Positions 15,278-22,994 of a stretch of 55,010 nt of DNA are shown in pieces (the first letter of the stretch is position 1; each line of letters starts with the position of its first letter). The stretch covers positions 1-55,010 of the forward strand of contig JAEXHA010000047.1 in assembly GCA_023450335.1 (NCBI GenBank), given 5' to 3'. The translations under genes were made by a program, and so were the position numbers. Source of the DNA: Actinomycetes bacterium (lineage in GTDB: Bacteria; Actinomycetota; Actinomycetes; Actinomycetales; Microbacteriaceae). The notes under the pieces were generated by a model, which did not search any database, was not told where the DNA came from, and saw nothing but the letters and a program-made list of their open reading frames with translations.

Positions 15278-16132
15278 GTGCCGCACCCGCCCGCCGACCT
15301 CGAGATCACCGTCGCCGACGTGGAGCGGCTGATCGCGACGCAGCATCCGGACCTCCGGGGACAGCTCGAACACGTCGCGCACGGCTGGGACAACGACGTC
15401 TTCCGTCTCGGCGACGACCTGGCAGTCCGTTTGCCGCGGCGTGAGGCGGCTGCGCGACTGATCGAGCACGAGCAGCGGTGGCTGCCGGAGCTGGCGCCGG
15501 CTCTTCCCGTTCCCATTCCGGTGCCGGTCGCCGTCGGTGCGGCGGACGCGCTCTTCCCCTGGCACTGGAGCGTCGTACCATGGTTCACCGGTCGCCGCGG
15601 CCTCGATATCGGTGCCCTCGACCGCGACGCGTTCGCGGAGCCCTTGGCCCGGGCGCTGCGCGCACTCCACGTGCCGGCACCGGCCGACGCCCCGCACAAC
15701 CCGTACCGCGGAGTGCCCATGGCAGCGCGCGATGCGGTCGTCCGCGAGCGGCTCACCGCCGCACCCGAGCTGGCGGCGCTATGGGATGCCGGAAGGGCGG
15801 CCCCCGAGTGGACCGGACCGTCCCTGTGGCTCCACGGCGATCTGCACGCCGGCAACTTCGTGGTCGGCGACGACGGCGGGCTGGCCGCCCTGATCGACTT
15901 CGGTGATCTGTGCGCGGGAGACCCGGCATCCGACCTGGCCGTCGCCTGGCTCGCGTTCACCGGGGCCGGGCGCGGCGCCTTCCGCAGCGCGCTCGCCGAC
16001 CGTTACGACGACGCCGACTGGGCCCGCGCCCGCGGGTGGGCCGCCGCGCTCGCATTCATCTTCCTCGACCTGCCGGATCCGGCCTTCCGCGCCATGGCGC
16101 ACCACGCCGTCGCACAGCTGACCGCACGCTGA
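15278..16132 (+). CDS. Phosphotransferase (APH/choline-kinase family)
   Basis: 284 residues with an aminoglycoside-phosphotransferase fold. The N-lobe has HGWDNDVFRLGDDLAVRLP, where the Arg/Lys binds ATP phosphates. The catalytic loop is WLHGDLHAGNFVV, whose Asp is the base and whose Asn binds metal, and the DFG equivalent is LIDFGDLCAGDPASDLA. It phosphorylates a small hydroxylated substrate. The sequence alone does not make it a resistance gene, since many actinobacterial APH-fold enzymes act in metabolism. The GTG start is immediately downstream of a -10 element. It converges on the GNAT gene with only 7 bp between them. Confidence 0.88.
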   Translation: MPHPPADLEITVADVERLIATQHPDLRGQLEHVAHGWDNDVFRLGDDLAVRLPRREAAARLIEHEQRWLPELAPALPVPIPVPVAVGAADALFPWHWSVVPWFTGRRGLDIGALDRDAFAEPLARALRALHVPAPADAPHNPYRGVPMAARDAVVRERLTAAPELAALWDAGRAAPEWTGPSLWLHGDLHAGNFVVGDDGGLAALIDFGDLCAGDPASDLAVAWLAFTGAGRGAFRSALADRYDDADWARARGWAAALAFIFLDLPDPAFRAMAHHAVAQLTAR

Positions 16133-16139
16133 CGACCGC

Positions 16140-16607
16140 TCAGAGCGCCTTGCCGTACCACCGTGTCGCGTTGGGGTTGTCGTTGTAGGGCGTGATCTCG
16201 ACGTAGCCGTTGCGAGCGTACAGGCCGCCGGCCGCTGTGAGCGTGTGGTGGGTGTCGAGAACCACATCGACGGCGCCGAACTGCCGGGCGCGGTCTTCGA
16301 GGCCGTCCAGCAGCGTGCGGCCCCAGCCCCGGCCGCGCGTCTCGGTGCGCAGGTAAAGATGCTTGACCTCGTAACGCGGCCCGGCGGGGCCGTCGGCGAT
16401 ACGACGGATGCCGCCGCAGCCCACATCGCGGCCCTCATCGGTCGTGACCACGAGGAAGACACCGGCCGGCGGCTCGAACGCGGCCGGGGTGGGGAACACC
16501 GTCGTGTAGGCCGCGCCCGGAAAGCCCTCGGCGCGCACCGCGAAGTACTCGGTCAGCAGTTCGTGCGCCGCGGGATCATCGGCCGGCACGGCTCGCAGGG
16601 TCACCAC
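16140..16607 (-). CDS. GNAT family N-acetyltransferase
   Basis: 155 residues from GTG 16607. This start is chosen because TAGGCT (16620-16615) ends 7 nt before it and the GNAT core begins at once (TLRAVPADDPAAHELLTEYF). The acetyl-CoA site is in KHLYLRTETRGRGWGRTLLDGLEDRA (pyrophosphate loop RGRGWG), and a C-terminal GLYARNGYVEI strand-helix follows. The acceptor is unknown. It is back to back with dapB: the two -10 elements lie on opposite strands about 60 bp apart. Confidence 0.85.
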   Translation of the reverse strand: MVTLRAVPADDPAAHELLTEYFAVRAEGFPGAAYTTVFPTPAAFEPPAGVFLVVTTDEGRDVGCGGIRRIADGPAGPRYEVKHLYLRTETRGRGWGRTLLDGLEDRARQFGAVDVVLDTHHTLTAAGGLYARNGYVEITPYNDNPNATRWYGKAL

Positions 16608-16614
16608 GACGTTC

Positions 16615-16620
16615 AGCCTA
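16615..16620 (-). promoter_or_regulatory. -10 element of the GNAT gene (leaderless)
   Basis: Minus-strand TAGGCT, 7-nt spacer, GTG at 16607. Confidence 0.5.
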
Positions 16621-16678
16621 ATCGCGCCGACGAGCCCTGCCGCGCGCGGGTCTGCGCCGTGACGCGATCGATCGACCG

Positions 16679-16684
16679 TAGGCT
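16679..16684 (+). promoter_or_regulatory. -10 element of dapB (leaderless)
   Basis: TAGGCT, 7-nt spacer, ATG at 16692. Confidence 0.6.
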
Positions 16685-16691
16685 TGACGGC

Positions 16692-17504
16692 ATGACGACG
16701 CGTGTGGCCCTCGTGGGCGGATCGGGCAAGCTGGGCGGCATCATCGCGCGCGTGATCGAGCAATCCGAGGACTTCGAGACGATGGCCGTCCTAGGGTCGG
16801 CGAGCGACCTCGGCGAGATCGACGGCGCCGATCTGGTCGTCGACGCCTCAACCCCCGCCGTGTCGATCGATGTCGCCCGCGCAGCCATCGAACGGGGCAT
16901 CAACCTGCTCGTCGGCACTTCCGGGTGGTCGACCGAGCGCATCGCCCTGGTCCGTCCGCTCGTCGAGGAGGCGGGCACCGGCGCCGTCTTCATCCCGAAC
17001 TTCTCCCTGGGCTCGGTGCTGGGCAGCGCCCTGGCCGCCGCCGCGGCGCCGTACTTCGGATCGATCGAGATCGTCGAGACGCACCGCGAGACCAAGATCG
17101 ACTCGCCCAGTGGCACAGCGGTGCGCACGGCCGAATTGATCGCCGCCGCACGCTCGGATGCCGGCCCCGTCGCCGCACCGCACGTCGACCAGCGCGCGCG
17201 CGGACAGCAGGTCGCCGGCATTCAGATCCACTCGCTGCGTCGCCCCGGAGTCGTGGCGCGGCAGGAGACGATCCTGTCCGGGCCGGGCGAAGCACTCAGC
17301 CTCGTCCACGACACCATCGATTCGGCCGCCGCCTACGCTCCCGGCATCCTCGTGGCGCTGCGCGCCGCACGCGACGCGACCGGCGTGGTCGTGGGCCTCG
17401 ACAGCCTCATCGACATCGGCATCGGGGCACCCGCCGGCACCGCGGCGCCCGCCGTCGCCGAAGGTGGCGTGTCCGGGCAGGTCGCACGCGACACCAGCGC
17501 ATGA
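16692..17504 (+). CDS. dapB: 4-hydroxy-tetrahydrodipicolinate reductase
   Basis: 270 residues. The N-terminal Rossmann loop is VALVGGSGKLGG (GxxGxxG, residues 6-16) and the substrate domain has FIPNFSLGSVLG and ETHRETKIDSPSGTA. In the usual E-x-H-H-x-x-K-x-D motif the second His is Arg132 here, while the acid His131, Lys135 and the PSGTA anion loop are kept. The enzyme reduces the dapA-derived product with NAD(P)H on the way to diaminopimelate and lysine. The stop overlaps the next start (ATGA). dapA lies 4.5 kb downstream and dapF 17 kb downstream. Confidence 0.95.
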   Translation: MTTRVALVGGSGKLGGIIARVIEQSEDFETMAVLGSASDLGEIDGADLVVDASTPAVSIDVARAAIERGINLLVGTSGWSTERIALVRPLVEEAGTGAVFIPNFSLGSVLGSALAAAAAPYFGSIEIVETHRETKIDSPSGTAVRTAELIAAARSDAGPVAAPHVDQRARGQQVAGIQIHSLRRPGVVARQETILSGPGEALSLVHDTIDSAAAYAPGILVALRAARDATGVVVGLDSLIDIGIGAPAGTAAPAVAEGGVSGQVARDTSA

Positions 17505-17947
17505 ACCCGCGCATCGGCGTCGCCGTGATGGCGGCATTGCTGGCGCTGTACATCGCGCTGGTCGGCCACCGGGCGGTGCTTCTGGTCGGCTCCGGCGAGC
17601 CGGTCGGCATCGCGATGGGCGTGGCCCTGATCGTGCTGCCGATCCTGGCGGTCTGGGGGCTGTGGCGTGAGATCTCGTTCGGCATGGGCGCGTCGCGGCT
17701 GGGCGCCACGCTCGAGGCCGAAGGGCAGCTGCCGGCCGACGAGCTGGCAGTCTCACCCAGCGGCCGGCCCGATCGCGCCGACGCGGACGCGCTGTTCCCG
17801 GCCTACCGCGCCGAGGTCGAGGAGCACCCGGACGATTGGCGCGCCTGGTACCGGCTCGGGCTCGTGTACGACGGTGCGGGCGACCGACGCCGCGCTCGCC
17901 AGGCGGTGCGCAAGGCCATCGAGCTGGAACGGGCGACGCGTCACTGA
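17501..17947 (+). CDS. Small membrane protein with a TPR-like tail
   Basis: 148 residues, translationally coupled to dapB. Two hydrophobic helices span about 6-28 (MAALLALYIALVGHRAVLL) and 34-53 (VGIAMGVALIVLPILAVWGL). The cytoplasmic part ends with a single tetratricopeptide-like unit: FPAYRAEVEEHPDDWRAWYR, then GLVYDGAGDRRRARQAVRKAIELE. This fits an actinobacterial membrane protein commonly found beside dapB. No function is known to me. Its 3' end overlaps the 3' end of the converging epimerase-like gene by 7 bp. Confidence 0.85.
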   Translation: MNPRIGVAVMAALLALYIALVGHRAVLLVGSGEPVGIAMGVALIVLPILAVWGLWREISFGMGASRLGATLEAEGQLPADELAVSPSGRPDRADADALFPAYRAEVEEHPDDWRAWYRLGLVYDGAGDRRRARQAVRKAIELERATRH

Positions 17948-18867
17948 CCGTCCGATGCCGCCGGCACGGCCGCGGCCACGGCATCCACCACGCGCGGATG
18001 CCGGAACGAGAACCCCGACGACGTGAGTACCTCGGGTACGACGTGCATGTCGCTGGTCAGCAGCGACTGCGACGCGTCGGGGCCCAGCACCAGTCTGAGA
18101 GCCCAGGCCGGCACGCGCACCAGGTAGGGCCGGTTCATCCGCATCGCCAGCGCGAAGCCGATGTCATTGGCCGTCGCCCGCTCGGGCGCGGCGAGGTTGA
18201 CCGGGCCCGCGACCTCCCGGTCGATGACGTGCCGGATCGCGCCCACCTCGTCGTCGAGCGAGATCCACGGCCACACCTGCGTGCCGCGGCCCAGCGGACC
18301 CGACACGCCGAGCCGGGTCAGCGTGATCAGTGGGGCGAGTACACCGCGCGGGTGCAGCACCGGGGCGGTGCGCAGCACGGCGACGCGCGCCTGATCGCCG
18401 GCCAGCAGGGCCGCCCCTTCCCACTCGCCGCACAGGTCGGCCAGAAACGTGTCGCCCCGCGGCGACCGCTCGGTCAGTCGGCCGCCGCGCTGTGCCGGGT
18501 AGTAGCCGACGGCGGATGCCGAGACGAACACCGGCGCATCAGCGCCCAGCGCACGCACCGCCCGCGCGAGATTCTGCGTCGGCGAGACGCGCGACCACAG
18601 CAGGGCGTGCTTGTACCGGTCGGTCCACGGGAACCGGCCGATGCTCGCCCCGTTCAACCCGACCACCGCGCGTGCGCCGTCGAGCACGGCGGGGTCGAGC
18701 CGGGTGCGCGCCGGATCCCACGCGATCTCGTCGGGCGCCACTGCCGGGCGGCGGACCAGGCGCGCCACGGGCACCCCGTCGGCCCGCAGCGATGCCGCCA
18801 GCGCACTCCCGATCAACCCGGAGGCGCCGGCGATGACGACGCGACCGGATGCCGGGGCTTCAGGCAA
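17941..18867 (-). CDS. TIGR01777 family epimerase-like protein
   Basis: 308 residues from the TTG at 18867, which overlaps the end of the OsmC gene by 8 nt; no ATG or GTG is available before the fold begins. The extended SDR fold starts at RVVIAGASGLIGSALAASLR, followed by GARAVVGLNGASIGRFPWTD, VFVSASAVGYYP and WEGAALLAG. The C-terminal DUF1731-type block is ALRLVLGPDASQSLLTSDMHV. Family TIGR01777 (YfcH/SULA type) are NAD(P)-binding proteins of unclear substrate. Probably co-transcribed with the OsmC gene. Confidence 0.87.
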   Translation of the reverse strand: MPEAPASGRVVIAGASGLIGSALAASLRADGVPVARLVRRPAVAPDEIAWDPARTRLDPAVLDGARAVVGLNGASIGRFPWTDRYKHALLWSRVSPTQNLARAVRALGADAPVFVSASAVGYYPAQRGGRLTERSPRGDTFLADLCGEWEGAALLAGDQARVAVLRTAPVLHPRGVLAPLITLTRLGVSGPLGRGTQVWPWISLDDEVGAIRHVIDREVAGPVNLAAPERATANDIGFALAMRMNRPYLVRVPAWALRLVLGPDASQSLLTSDMHVVPEVLTSSGFSFRHPRVVDAVAAAVPAASDGQ

Positions 18868-19285
18868 GCGTGGCCTCGAGCGTGATCTCGATGCCGGCCA
18901 GTGCCGCCGAGACGGGGCACCCCGACTTGGCGCCCTCGGCCAGCCGCGCGAAGTCTTCGGGCGAGAGCCCGGGCACGGTCGCGTTGACATTGAGGTGTGA
19001 GCCGGTGATGCCGGTACCGGGGATGAACGTCACCGATGCCGTGGTGTCGACTCGCTCGGGCGGCGTGCCGTTGTCGGCCAGCGCGTTGGACAGGGCCATG
19101 CTGAAGCACGACGAATGCGCGGCGGCGATGAGCTCTTCGGGCGTGGTGACCGAGGTCGATCCCTCGCTGCGCGCCTTCCAGTTCACCGGCAACGGGCCCT
19201 GGTTGGAGCTTTCCAGTGCGATCTCGCCGGTACCTTCGAACAGGCTGCCCTTCCAGGTGGTGGTGGCTTCGCTCGTGACGCTCAT
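18860..19285 (-). CDS. OsmC family peroxiredoxin
   Basis: 141 residues from ATG 19285, with GAGGAGG well placed upstream. The two redox cysteines are Cys60 (AHSSCFSMAL) and Cys123 (KSGCPVSAAL), the spacing typical of OsmC/Ohr; TTTWKGSLFEGTGEIAL and TPEELIAAAHSSC are OsmC-like. It reduces organic hydroperoxides by a two-cysteine mechanism in the cytoplasm. It is the first gene of a pair with the TIGR01777 gene. Roughly 125 bp separate it from the thioredoxin-like gene, in which I see nothing definite. Confidence 0.92.
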   Translation of the reverse strand: MSVTSEATTTWKGSLFEGTGEIALESSNQGPLPVNWKARSEGSTSVTTPEELIAAAHSSCFSMALSNALADNGTPPERVDTTASVTFIPGTGITGSHLNVNATVPGLSPEDFARLAEGAKSGCPVSAALAGIEITLEATLA

Positions 19286-19411
19286 CTGAGTCCTCCTCGA
19301 CGGTTCCGGGGCGTGGGCGGCCCCGCGGTCTGTGTTGACCCCGAGCCTAGAGCGACGGCATCCCCAGGGGAACCGGCCGGTGTGACCGAATGCGAGAGCC
19401 GGCACGGCCGG

Positions 19412-19846
19412 TCAGGTGCCGGCCTGCTCCGTCACGCGGGTGAGCTCGAGCTCGACGACATCCCGGCGCGGCGAACCGCCGAAGCGGGTCTGCGCGACGC
19501 CGTGCCGGTCGAGGATCAGCGTGGTCGGTGTCTGCAGCACGTTGAAGTGCTTGGCGATGTCGGGGCGGTGGGTCAGATCGACATCGAGGTGCACGACGCC
19601 CTCGCGTTCGCCGGCGATCGTGGTGAGCGTGCGGTGCACGGTGGGGCAGTGCGCGCACGTCTGCGTGCTGAACTGCAGCAGCGTGGCGCGCTCGCCGAGC
19701 GTGGTGGCCCCCAGCCGCCGAGGTTCGACCACCTCACCGCGCACCTCGCGGCGCGGGCGGGTCTGCCGCCACCGGACGTAGAGGCCGACCACGATGGTCG
19801 CCACCAGCAGCGCGCTCAGCACGACGAGCGCATCGACGACGGTCAC
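19412..19846 (-). CDS. Membrane-anchored thioredoxin-like protein
   Basis: 144 residues. One N-terminal helix (about 5-24, ALVVLSALLVATIVVGLYV) with a basic end anchors it. The thioredoxin domain then has its redox motif as TCAHC (Cys64, Cys67) instead of WCGPC, and the cis-Pro is in LQTPTTL (Pro107). The basic residues after the helix put the domain on the cytoplasmic side by the positive-inside rule, unlike secreted ResA/CcdX types. The partner is unknown. It is back to back with thyA, with their starts 34 bp apart. Confidence 0.85.
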   Translation of the reverse strand: MTVVDALVVLSALLVATIVVGLYVRWRQTRPRREVRGEVVEPRRLGATTLGERATLLQFSTQTCAHCPTVHRTLTTIAGEREGVVHLDVDLTHRPDIAKHFNVLQTPTTLILDRHGVAQTRFGGSPRRDVVELELTRVTEQAGT

Positions 19847-19867
19847 AGCAGATCAGCGTAGCGCGGG

Positions 19868-19873
19868 TAACCT
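19868..19873 (+). promoter_or_regulatory. -10 element of thyA (leaderless)
   Basis: TAACCT, 7-nt spacer, GTG at 19881. Confidence 0.5.
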
Positions 19874-19880
19874 GGCAGGC

Positions 19881-20699
19881 GTGACCGCCCCTACCGCCAC
19901 CGTCCCCACCCCGTACGAGGATCTGCTGCGTGAGGTGCTCGAGCACGGCATCCACAAAGACGATCGCACCGGCACCGGCACCACGAGCGTGTTCGGCCGG
20001 CAGATCCGCTTCGACCTCTCGCAGGGCTTCCCCCTCATCACCACCAAACGTGTGCACTTCCGCTCGGTCGCGTATGAGCTGCTGTGGTTCCTGCGCGGCG
20101 AGTCCAACGTCGGCTGGCTGCGGGAGAACGGCGTCACCATCTGGGACGAGTGGGCCGGCGCCGACGGTGAGCTGGGCCCCGTGTACGGCGTGCAGTGGCG
20201 GTCGTGGCCGACCCCCGACGGCGGCCACATCGACCAGATCGCGCAGCTGATCGAGCAGATCCGAGCCACCCCCGACTCGCGACGCCTGATCGTGTCGGCA
20301 TGGAACCCGGCCGACATCCCCGACATGGCGCTCGCGCCGTGCCACGCACTGTTCCAGTTCTACGTCGCCGACGGCAAACTGTCGTGCCAGCTGTACCAGC
20401 GCAGCGCCGACATGTTCCTCGGCGTGCCGTTCAACATCGCCTCCTACGCGCTGCTGACGCTCATGATCGCGCAGCAGACGGGGCTCGAGCCGGGCGACTT
20501 CGTGTGGACCGGGGGCGACTGCCACATCTACGACAACCACCTCGATCAGGTACGCGAGCAACTGGGCCGCGCCCCGTACCCGTATCCGCGACTGCGACTG
20601 GGCCGCGCCCCGGCATCCATCTTCGACTACACCTTCGACGACTTCGTGCTCGAGGACTACCGGCACCACCCGACCATCCGCGGCGCGGTCGCGGTATGA
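19881..20699 (+). CDS. thyA: Thymidylate synthase (ThyA type)
   Basis: 272 residues from GTG 19881. Classical ThyA signatures are present: DDRTGTGTTSVFGRQIRFDL, the GPVYGVQWRSWP block, catalytic Cys154 in LAPCHALFQFYV, and the folate/dUMP-binding region SCQLYQRSADMFLGVPFNIA and GDCHIYDNH. It methylates dUMP to dTMP with methylene-tetrahydrofolate, yielding dihydrofolate. It overlaps folA by ATGA, so the dihydrofolate producer and recycler are made together. Confidence 0.97.
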   Translation: MTAPTATVPTPYEDLLREVLEHGIHKDDRTGTGTTSVFGRQIRFDLSQGFPLITTKRVHFRSVAYELLWFLRGESNVGWLRENGVTIWDEWAGADGELGPVYGVQWRSWPTPDGGHIDQIAQLIEQIRATPDSRRLIVSAWNPADIPDMALAPCHALFQFYVADGKLSCQLYQRSADMFLGVPFNIASYALLTLMIAQQTGLEPGDFVWTGGDCHIYDNHLDQVREQLGRAPYPYPRLRLGRAPASIFDYTFDDFVLEDYRHHPTIRGAVAV

Positions 20700-21190
20700 C
20701 CCGCATCGGGCTCGTCTGGGCCGAGGCGCACGGGGGAGTGATCGGCGCCGGCGGCACCATGCCCTGGCACGTGCCCGAAGACCTCGCCCATTTCAAGGCG
20801 ATCACCCTGGGCGCCCCCGTCGTGATGGGGCGGCGCACGTGGGAGTCCTTCCCCTCGCGGTTCCGACCGCTGCCGGGCCGCCGCAACATCGTCGTCACCC
20901 GCAACGACGAGTGGGGGGATGCCGGTGCCGAGCGCGCCGGGTCCCTCGACGACGCGCTGGCTGTGGCCGCCGACGCCGAGACCGTCTGGGTCATCGGCGG
21001 GGGAGAGCTGTTCGGCGAGGCGATCGAGAAGGCCGATGTGCTCGAGGTGACCGAGTTCGACCTCACCGTCGACGGCGACACGTTCGCGCCGTCCCGCGAG
21101 GGATGGCGCGTGACCGCCGCCGACCCCGTCGATGGATGGCATCTCTCGCGTACCGACGTGCCCTACCGATTCCTCACCCTGGTCCGCTGA
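20696..21190 (+). CDS. folA: Dihydrofolate reductase
   Basis: 164 residues. DHFR motifs: IGLVWAEAHGGVIGAGGTMPWHVPEDLAHFK (the Met20-type loop with the PW pair; the acidic residue is in PEDLAHFK), VVMGRRTWESFP for NADPH binding, RRNIVVTRN, and VWVIGGGELFGEAI. It regenerates tetrahydrofolate from the dihydrofolate released by ThyA. It begins within the thyA stop codon. Confidence 0.97.
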   Translation: MTRIGLVWAEAHGGVIGAGGTMPWHVPEDLAHFKAITLGAPVVMGRRTWESFPSRFRPLPGRRNIVVTRNDEWGDAGAERAGSLDDALAVAADAETVWVIGGGELFGEAIEKADVLEVTEFDLTVDGDTFAPSREGWRVTAADPVDGWHLSRTDVPYRFLTLVR

Positions 21191-21207
21191 CGGCCGAAGC
21201 CGCGCGA

Positions 21208-21213
21208 TACCGT
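21208..21213 (+). promoter_or_regulatory. -10 element of the SDR gene (leaderless)
   Basis: TACCGT, 6-nt spacer, ATG at 21220. Confidence 0.45.
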
Positions 21214-21219
21214 GGGGAC

Positions 21220-21984
21220 ATGGCGAAGACGGCGTTGATCACAGGGGCGAGCTCGGGCCTGGGCGCCGAGTTCGCACGGCAACTCGCCGCGCGCGGCGCC
21301 GACCTCGTGCTCGTCGCCCGTGACGAGGCGGCCCTCGCCGAACTCGCGCAGCGCGTCGAGCGCAACCACCGGGTGCGGTGCGAAGTGCTCGCGGCCGACC
21401 TGACCGATCCGGCGCAGCTGGCCGCCGTCGCCGCACGCCTGGCCGACCCGGCGCGTCCCGTCGAGGTGCTCGTCAACAATGCCGGGTTCGGCCTCGACCT
21501 GCGGTTCGAACGCAACGACATCGTCACCGAAGACCGTCACCTCGACCTGCACGTGCGCGCCACGATGCACCTGACCCATGCGGCCCTGGGAGCGATGCTC
21601 GAAAGCGGCCACGGGCGCGTCATCAATCTGGCATCCGTCGCCGCCTTCATGCCGCGGGGCACATACGGTGCCGTGAAGGCGTGGGTGGTCTCGTTCAGTC
21701 GCTGGGCCAACGCGGCCTATCGGCCCCGCGGGGTGACCGTCACCGCCGTGTGCCCGGGGTTCACCCACACGAACTTCCACGAGCGCATGGGACTGCCGCC
21801 GGGCGAGGAGGGCATCCCGGGCGCGCTGTGGCTCGACGCCGCTGACGTGGTGCGCGAAGCGCTGCGCGATGCCGCGCGCGGCGTCGCGGTGTCGATCCCG
21901 TCGCTGCGCTACAAGGCGCTGATCGCGCTCATGCGCGTCCTGCCCTCGCCGCTGGCCGCACGTCTGGCCCAGACCGGGCGGTGA
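21220..21984 (+). CDS. SDR family NAD(P)-dependent oxidoreductase
   Basis: 254 residues, classical short-chain dehydrogenase. The cofactor loop is TGASSGLG (8-15), the NNAG motif is in VLVNNAGFG, and the catalytic triad is Ser139, Tyr149, Lys153 (the last two in TYGAVK). The C-terminal part FTHTNFHERMGLPPG and ALRDAARGVAVSIP resembles the DltE/YqjQ-like fatty-acyl type SDRs. Substrate unknown. It sits between folA and dapA, with 29 bp before it and its own leaderless-type promoter, so it is probably not part of either pathway. Confidence 0.9.
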   Translation: MAKTALITGASSGLGAEFARQLAARGADLVLVARDEAALAELAQRVERNHRVRCEVLAADLTDPAQLAAVAARLADPARPVEVLVNNAGFGLDLRFERNDIVTEDRHLDLHVRATMHLTHAALGAMLESGHGRVINLASVAAFMPRGTYGAVKAWVVSFSRWANAAYRPRGVTVTAVCPGFTHTNFHERMGLPPGEEGIPGALWLDAADVVREALRDAARGVAVSIPSLRYKALIALMRVLPSPLAARLAQTGR

Positions 21985-22004
21985 TCCCGCGCGGATCCAC
22001 CCGC

Positions 22005-22010
22005 TAGCCT
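22005..22010 (+). promoter_or_regulatory. -10 element of dapA (leaderless)
   Basis: TAGCCT, 6-nt spacer, ATG at 22017. Confidence 0.6.
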
Positions 22011-22016
22011 TGACGC

Positions 22017-22994
22017 ATGACGCATACGGGCAACCCCTTCGGACAGGTCCTCGTCGCGCTGGTCACCCCGATGACCGCCGACGGCGAAGTCGACTGGCCC
22101 GCCGTCGAGAAGCACATGGACGATGTCATCGCCGGCGGTGCCGACGGCCTTGTCGTGACGGGCACGACCGGCGAGACCTCGACGCTCACCGACGACGAGA
22201 AGATCAAGCTCGTCGAGGTCGGCAAGGACGTCGCAGCCGGCCGGGCGAAGATCATCACCGGCGGCGGCTCCAACGAGACCGCGCACGCCATCGAGCTGTA
22301 CAAGGCCAGCGAGGCCGCCGGCGCCGACGGCATCATGATCGTCACGCCGTACTACAACAAGCCGACGCAGGCCGGCATCCTCACTCACTTCCGGCTCGTC
22401 GCCGACGCGACCGACCTGCCGACGATCCTGTACGACATCCCCGGCCGCACCGGCGTGCCCATCCGGTACGAGACGATCCTGCGCCTGGCCAAGCACCCCA
22501 ACATCCTCGCCGTGAAAGACGCCAAGGGCGATTTCAGCGAGGTCAGTCGCGTGCTCAACCAGACCGATCTCATGTACTTCTCGGGTGATGACGCCAATGC
22601 GCTCCCGCATCTGTCGATCGGCGCGACCGGTCTCATCGGCGTCACGGCCAACATCACCGCCGCGCCGTACCGAGCGATGGTGGATGCCGTCAACCGCGGC
22701 GATCTGGCGGCGGCGACCTCGGCGCACCGCAAGCTCGAGCCGCTTGTGCGCGCGGTCATGACACACGTGCCGGGTACCGTGAGTGCGAAGTACATCCTGC
22801 ACGGACTGGGTCGCATCTCCAGTCCGCGCGTCCGGCTCCCTCTGGTGGGCCCCGAAGAATGGGAGGCAGCCCTCATCGAAGATGAACTCGCCCTGGTCAC
22901 CGGCGTCGACGGCGCCGACTTCTCCAACTTCCGCCCCGACCGCAACGCGGCCGCCGGCGGCGCGCTGCCCAAGGTCCACGGGACGACCCGCTGA
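22017..22994 (+). CDS. dapA: 4-hydroxy-tetrahydrodipicolinate synthase
   Basis: 325 residues, a class I aldolase TIM barrel. Visible signatures are GLVVTGTTGETSTL (pyruvate-binding Thr pair), VTPYYNKPTQAG (catalytic Tyr), YDIPGRTGVPI and LAVKDAKGD with the Schiff-base Lys. It condenses pyruvate and aspartate semialdehyde, the first committed step of diaminopimelate/lysine synthesis. Its stop overlaps the start of the RNase J gene by one base; dapA-rnj linkage is common in actinobacteria. Confidence 0.97.
   Translation: MTHTGNPFGQVLVALVTPMTADGEVDWPAVEKHMDDVIAGGADGLVVTGTTGETSTLTDDEKIKLVEVGKDVAAGRAKIITGGGSNETAHAIELYKASEAAGADGIMIVTPYYNKPTQAGILTHFRLVADATDLPTILYDIPGRTGVPIRYETILRLAKHPNILAVKDAKGDFSEVSRVLNQTDLMYFSGDDANALPHLSIGATGLIGVTANITAAPYRAMVDAVNRGDLAAATSAHRKLEPLVRAVMTHVPGTVSAKYILHGLGRISSPRVRLPLVGPEEWEAALIEDELALVTGVDGADFSNFRPDRNAAAGGALPKVHGTTR

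Noticed and set aside
15278..16132. Antibiotic resistance call for the APH-fold protein
   Set aside because: Only the general kinase fold is visible. It has no specific aminoglycoside or macrolide kinase signature and no mobile context.
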